NCBI RefSeq assembly: GCF_000455365.1
Contig: NZ_HG315684.1
Location: forward strand, 643,611 to 707,610
Reading direction: 5' to 3'
DNA from: Halopiger djelfimassiliensis
Lineage (GTDB): Archaea > Halobacteriota > Halobacteria > Halobacteriales > Natrialbaceae
Length of the DNA: 64,000 bases
Shown here: positions 63,549 through 64,000 of the stretch, piece by piece
Layout of the letters: each line of letters opens with the position of its first letter
Position numbering within the stretch: the first letter of the stretch is position 1
Notes under the pieces: generated by a model
Database searches by the model: none
The model's input: only the letters and a program-made list of their open reading frames with translations
What the model was told of the DNA's origin: nothing
Program-made: the position numbers and the translations under genes

Positions 63549-64000
63549 TTAGACTGCGTTTCGTTCGGCCTCGATTCGATCAACGTACGCCGCTGTCACC
63601 CTCTCGAGGATCCGTTCGCCGGCCTCGGCGGTTGCCTCGCGGGGATCCCCGAGGACGCCGTTTTCGGTGATCGATTCGAAGCCCTCGCTGAGCAGCCGTG
63701 CCGCCGAAACGTCGCCCTCGTGTCCGGACTCGAGTGCGTTCGTCCGGACGAGTCCTTCGTTTACTGCCAGTACGATCGCCGTTTCGGCGGCACCGGCGTG
63801 AATCACGTCCTGATCGTACTCGATGCCCGCCTCGTCGAGGCCCTCGTTGAGCAACCGCATGTGTTCGTCGAGGTCCGCGAGCGCGATCACGGTTGCGTCG
63901 ATCTCCCGACCGATATCGGGAGTGACGGTTTTGACGGGGCCGAAGTTGCCGCCGTGAGTCGGCACGAGAACGACGTGTTCGAAGCCGTGCTCGTCCAGCG
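63549..64000 (-). CDS. creatininase family amidohydrolase (partial)
   Basis: The C-terminal 150 residues of a creatininase-fold enzyme; the gene extends past the right edge. The family motif LVPTHGGNFGPV (here preceded by LDEHGFEHVV) and the acidic segment DQDVIHAGAAETAIVLAVNEGLV (the D..HAGxxET motif) identify the family. It includes creatininase, MftE and ArfB, which acts in riboflavin/F420 synthesis in archaea. The exact substrate cannot be told from this part. The metal-binding N-terminus lies outside the window. Confidence 0.88.
   Translation of the reverse strand, partial: LDEHGFEHVVLVPTHGGNFGPVKTVTPDIGREIDATVIALADLDEHMRLLNEGLDEAGIEYDQDVIHAGAAETAIVLAVNEGLVRTNALESGHEGDVSAARLLSEGFESITENGVLGDPREATAEAGERILERVTAAYVDRIEAERNAV

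Overview
The window is chromosomal DNA from a haloarchaeon. It is GC-rich, its proteins are strongly acidic, it uses Tat signal peptides and leaderless genes behind archaeal TATA boxes, and it carries haloarchaeal families (FtsZ2-CdrS-CdrL, GfcR, RbkR, RIO2, NcsA, CDP-archaeol synthase, L15e, HalOD1). The gene set looks most like the Natrinema/Haloterrigena group (Natrialbales), but the genus cannot be fixed by reading alone.

Positions 1-11,550 form a glycerol and glycerol-3-phosphate locus. The anaerobic dehydrogenase glpABC diverges from glpK and a membrane facilitator gene. An Ugp-type ABC importer follows (ugpB-A-E-C), and its last gene overlaps that of a predicted exported glycerophosphodiester phosphodiesterase. 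Together they would cleave phosphodiesters outside the cell, import glycerol-3-phosphate or glycerol, phosphorylate glycerol and oxidise the product to DHAP. Positions 11,700-14,320 hold a phosphoglycolate phosphatase-like enzyme, two small membrane proteins and the wyosine enzyme Twy1. Positions 14,333-20,686 are a tightly overlapping surface-glycan operon: GT2, two GT4 transferases, a sulfatase-family protein and a flippase. Then come rbkR-ribB, a wHTH gene and small membrane protein, a Tat lipoprotein beta-propeller overlapping a CopC-CopD fusion, ilvE, a DUF502 protein, proline dehydrogenase, carS, an esterase, pyrE, an aldolase and a HAD phosphatase.

Positions 33,300-39,900 contain a GIDE-like membrane protein, thrS behind a long structured leader, degenerate scraps of thrS and gfcR, an ICMT-like protein, gfcR, a universal stress protein and rpl15e, which also has a structured leader. 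Positions 40,050-43,320 are a putative iron locus: a regulator and a siderophore-type ABC substrate-binding protein and permease, with two DtxR-type boxes. A palindrome-rich segment that may encode an RNA follows at about 43.5 kb. Next come HalOD1, RIO2, lipoate ligase, a HAD protein, endonuclease IV and a methyltransferase. A DUF6230/DUF6114 membrane operon (49.2-51.1 kb), a Bat-type regulator, an ABC-2 transporter and ncsA lie downstream. The cell-division operon cdrL/cdrS-ftsZ2 follows, with several inverted repeats around its promoter.

The last 3.5 kb contain tRNA-Tyr with a small integrated element at its 3' end. The element is bounded by a 134-bp perfect direct repeat and carries an AT-rich methyltransferase gene and a frameshifted, truncated integrase. 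The most interesting unexplained signals are this mini-element, the two structured leaders, the palindromic RNA candidate, the cdrS operators and the DUF6230/DUF6114 operon.
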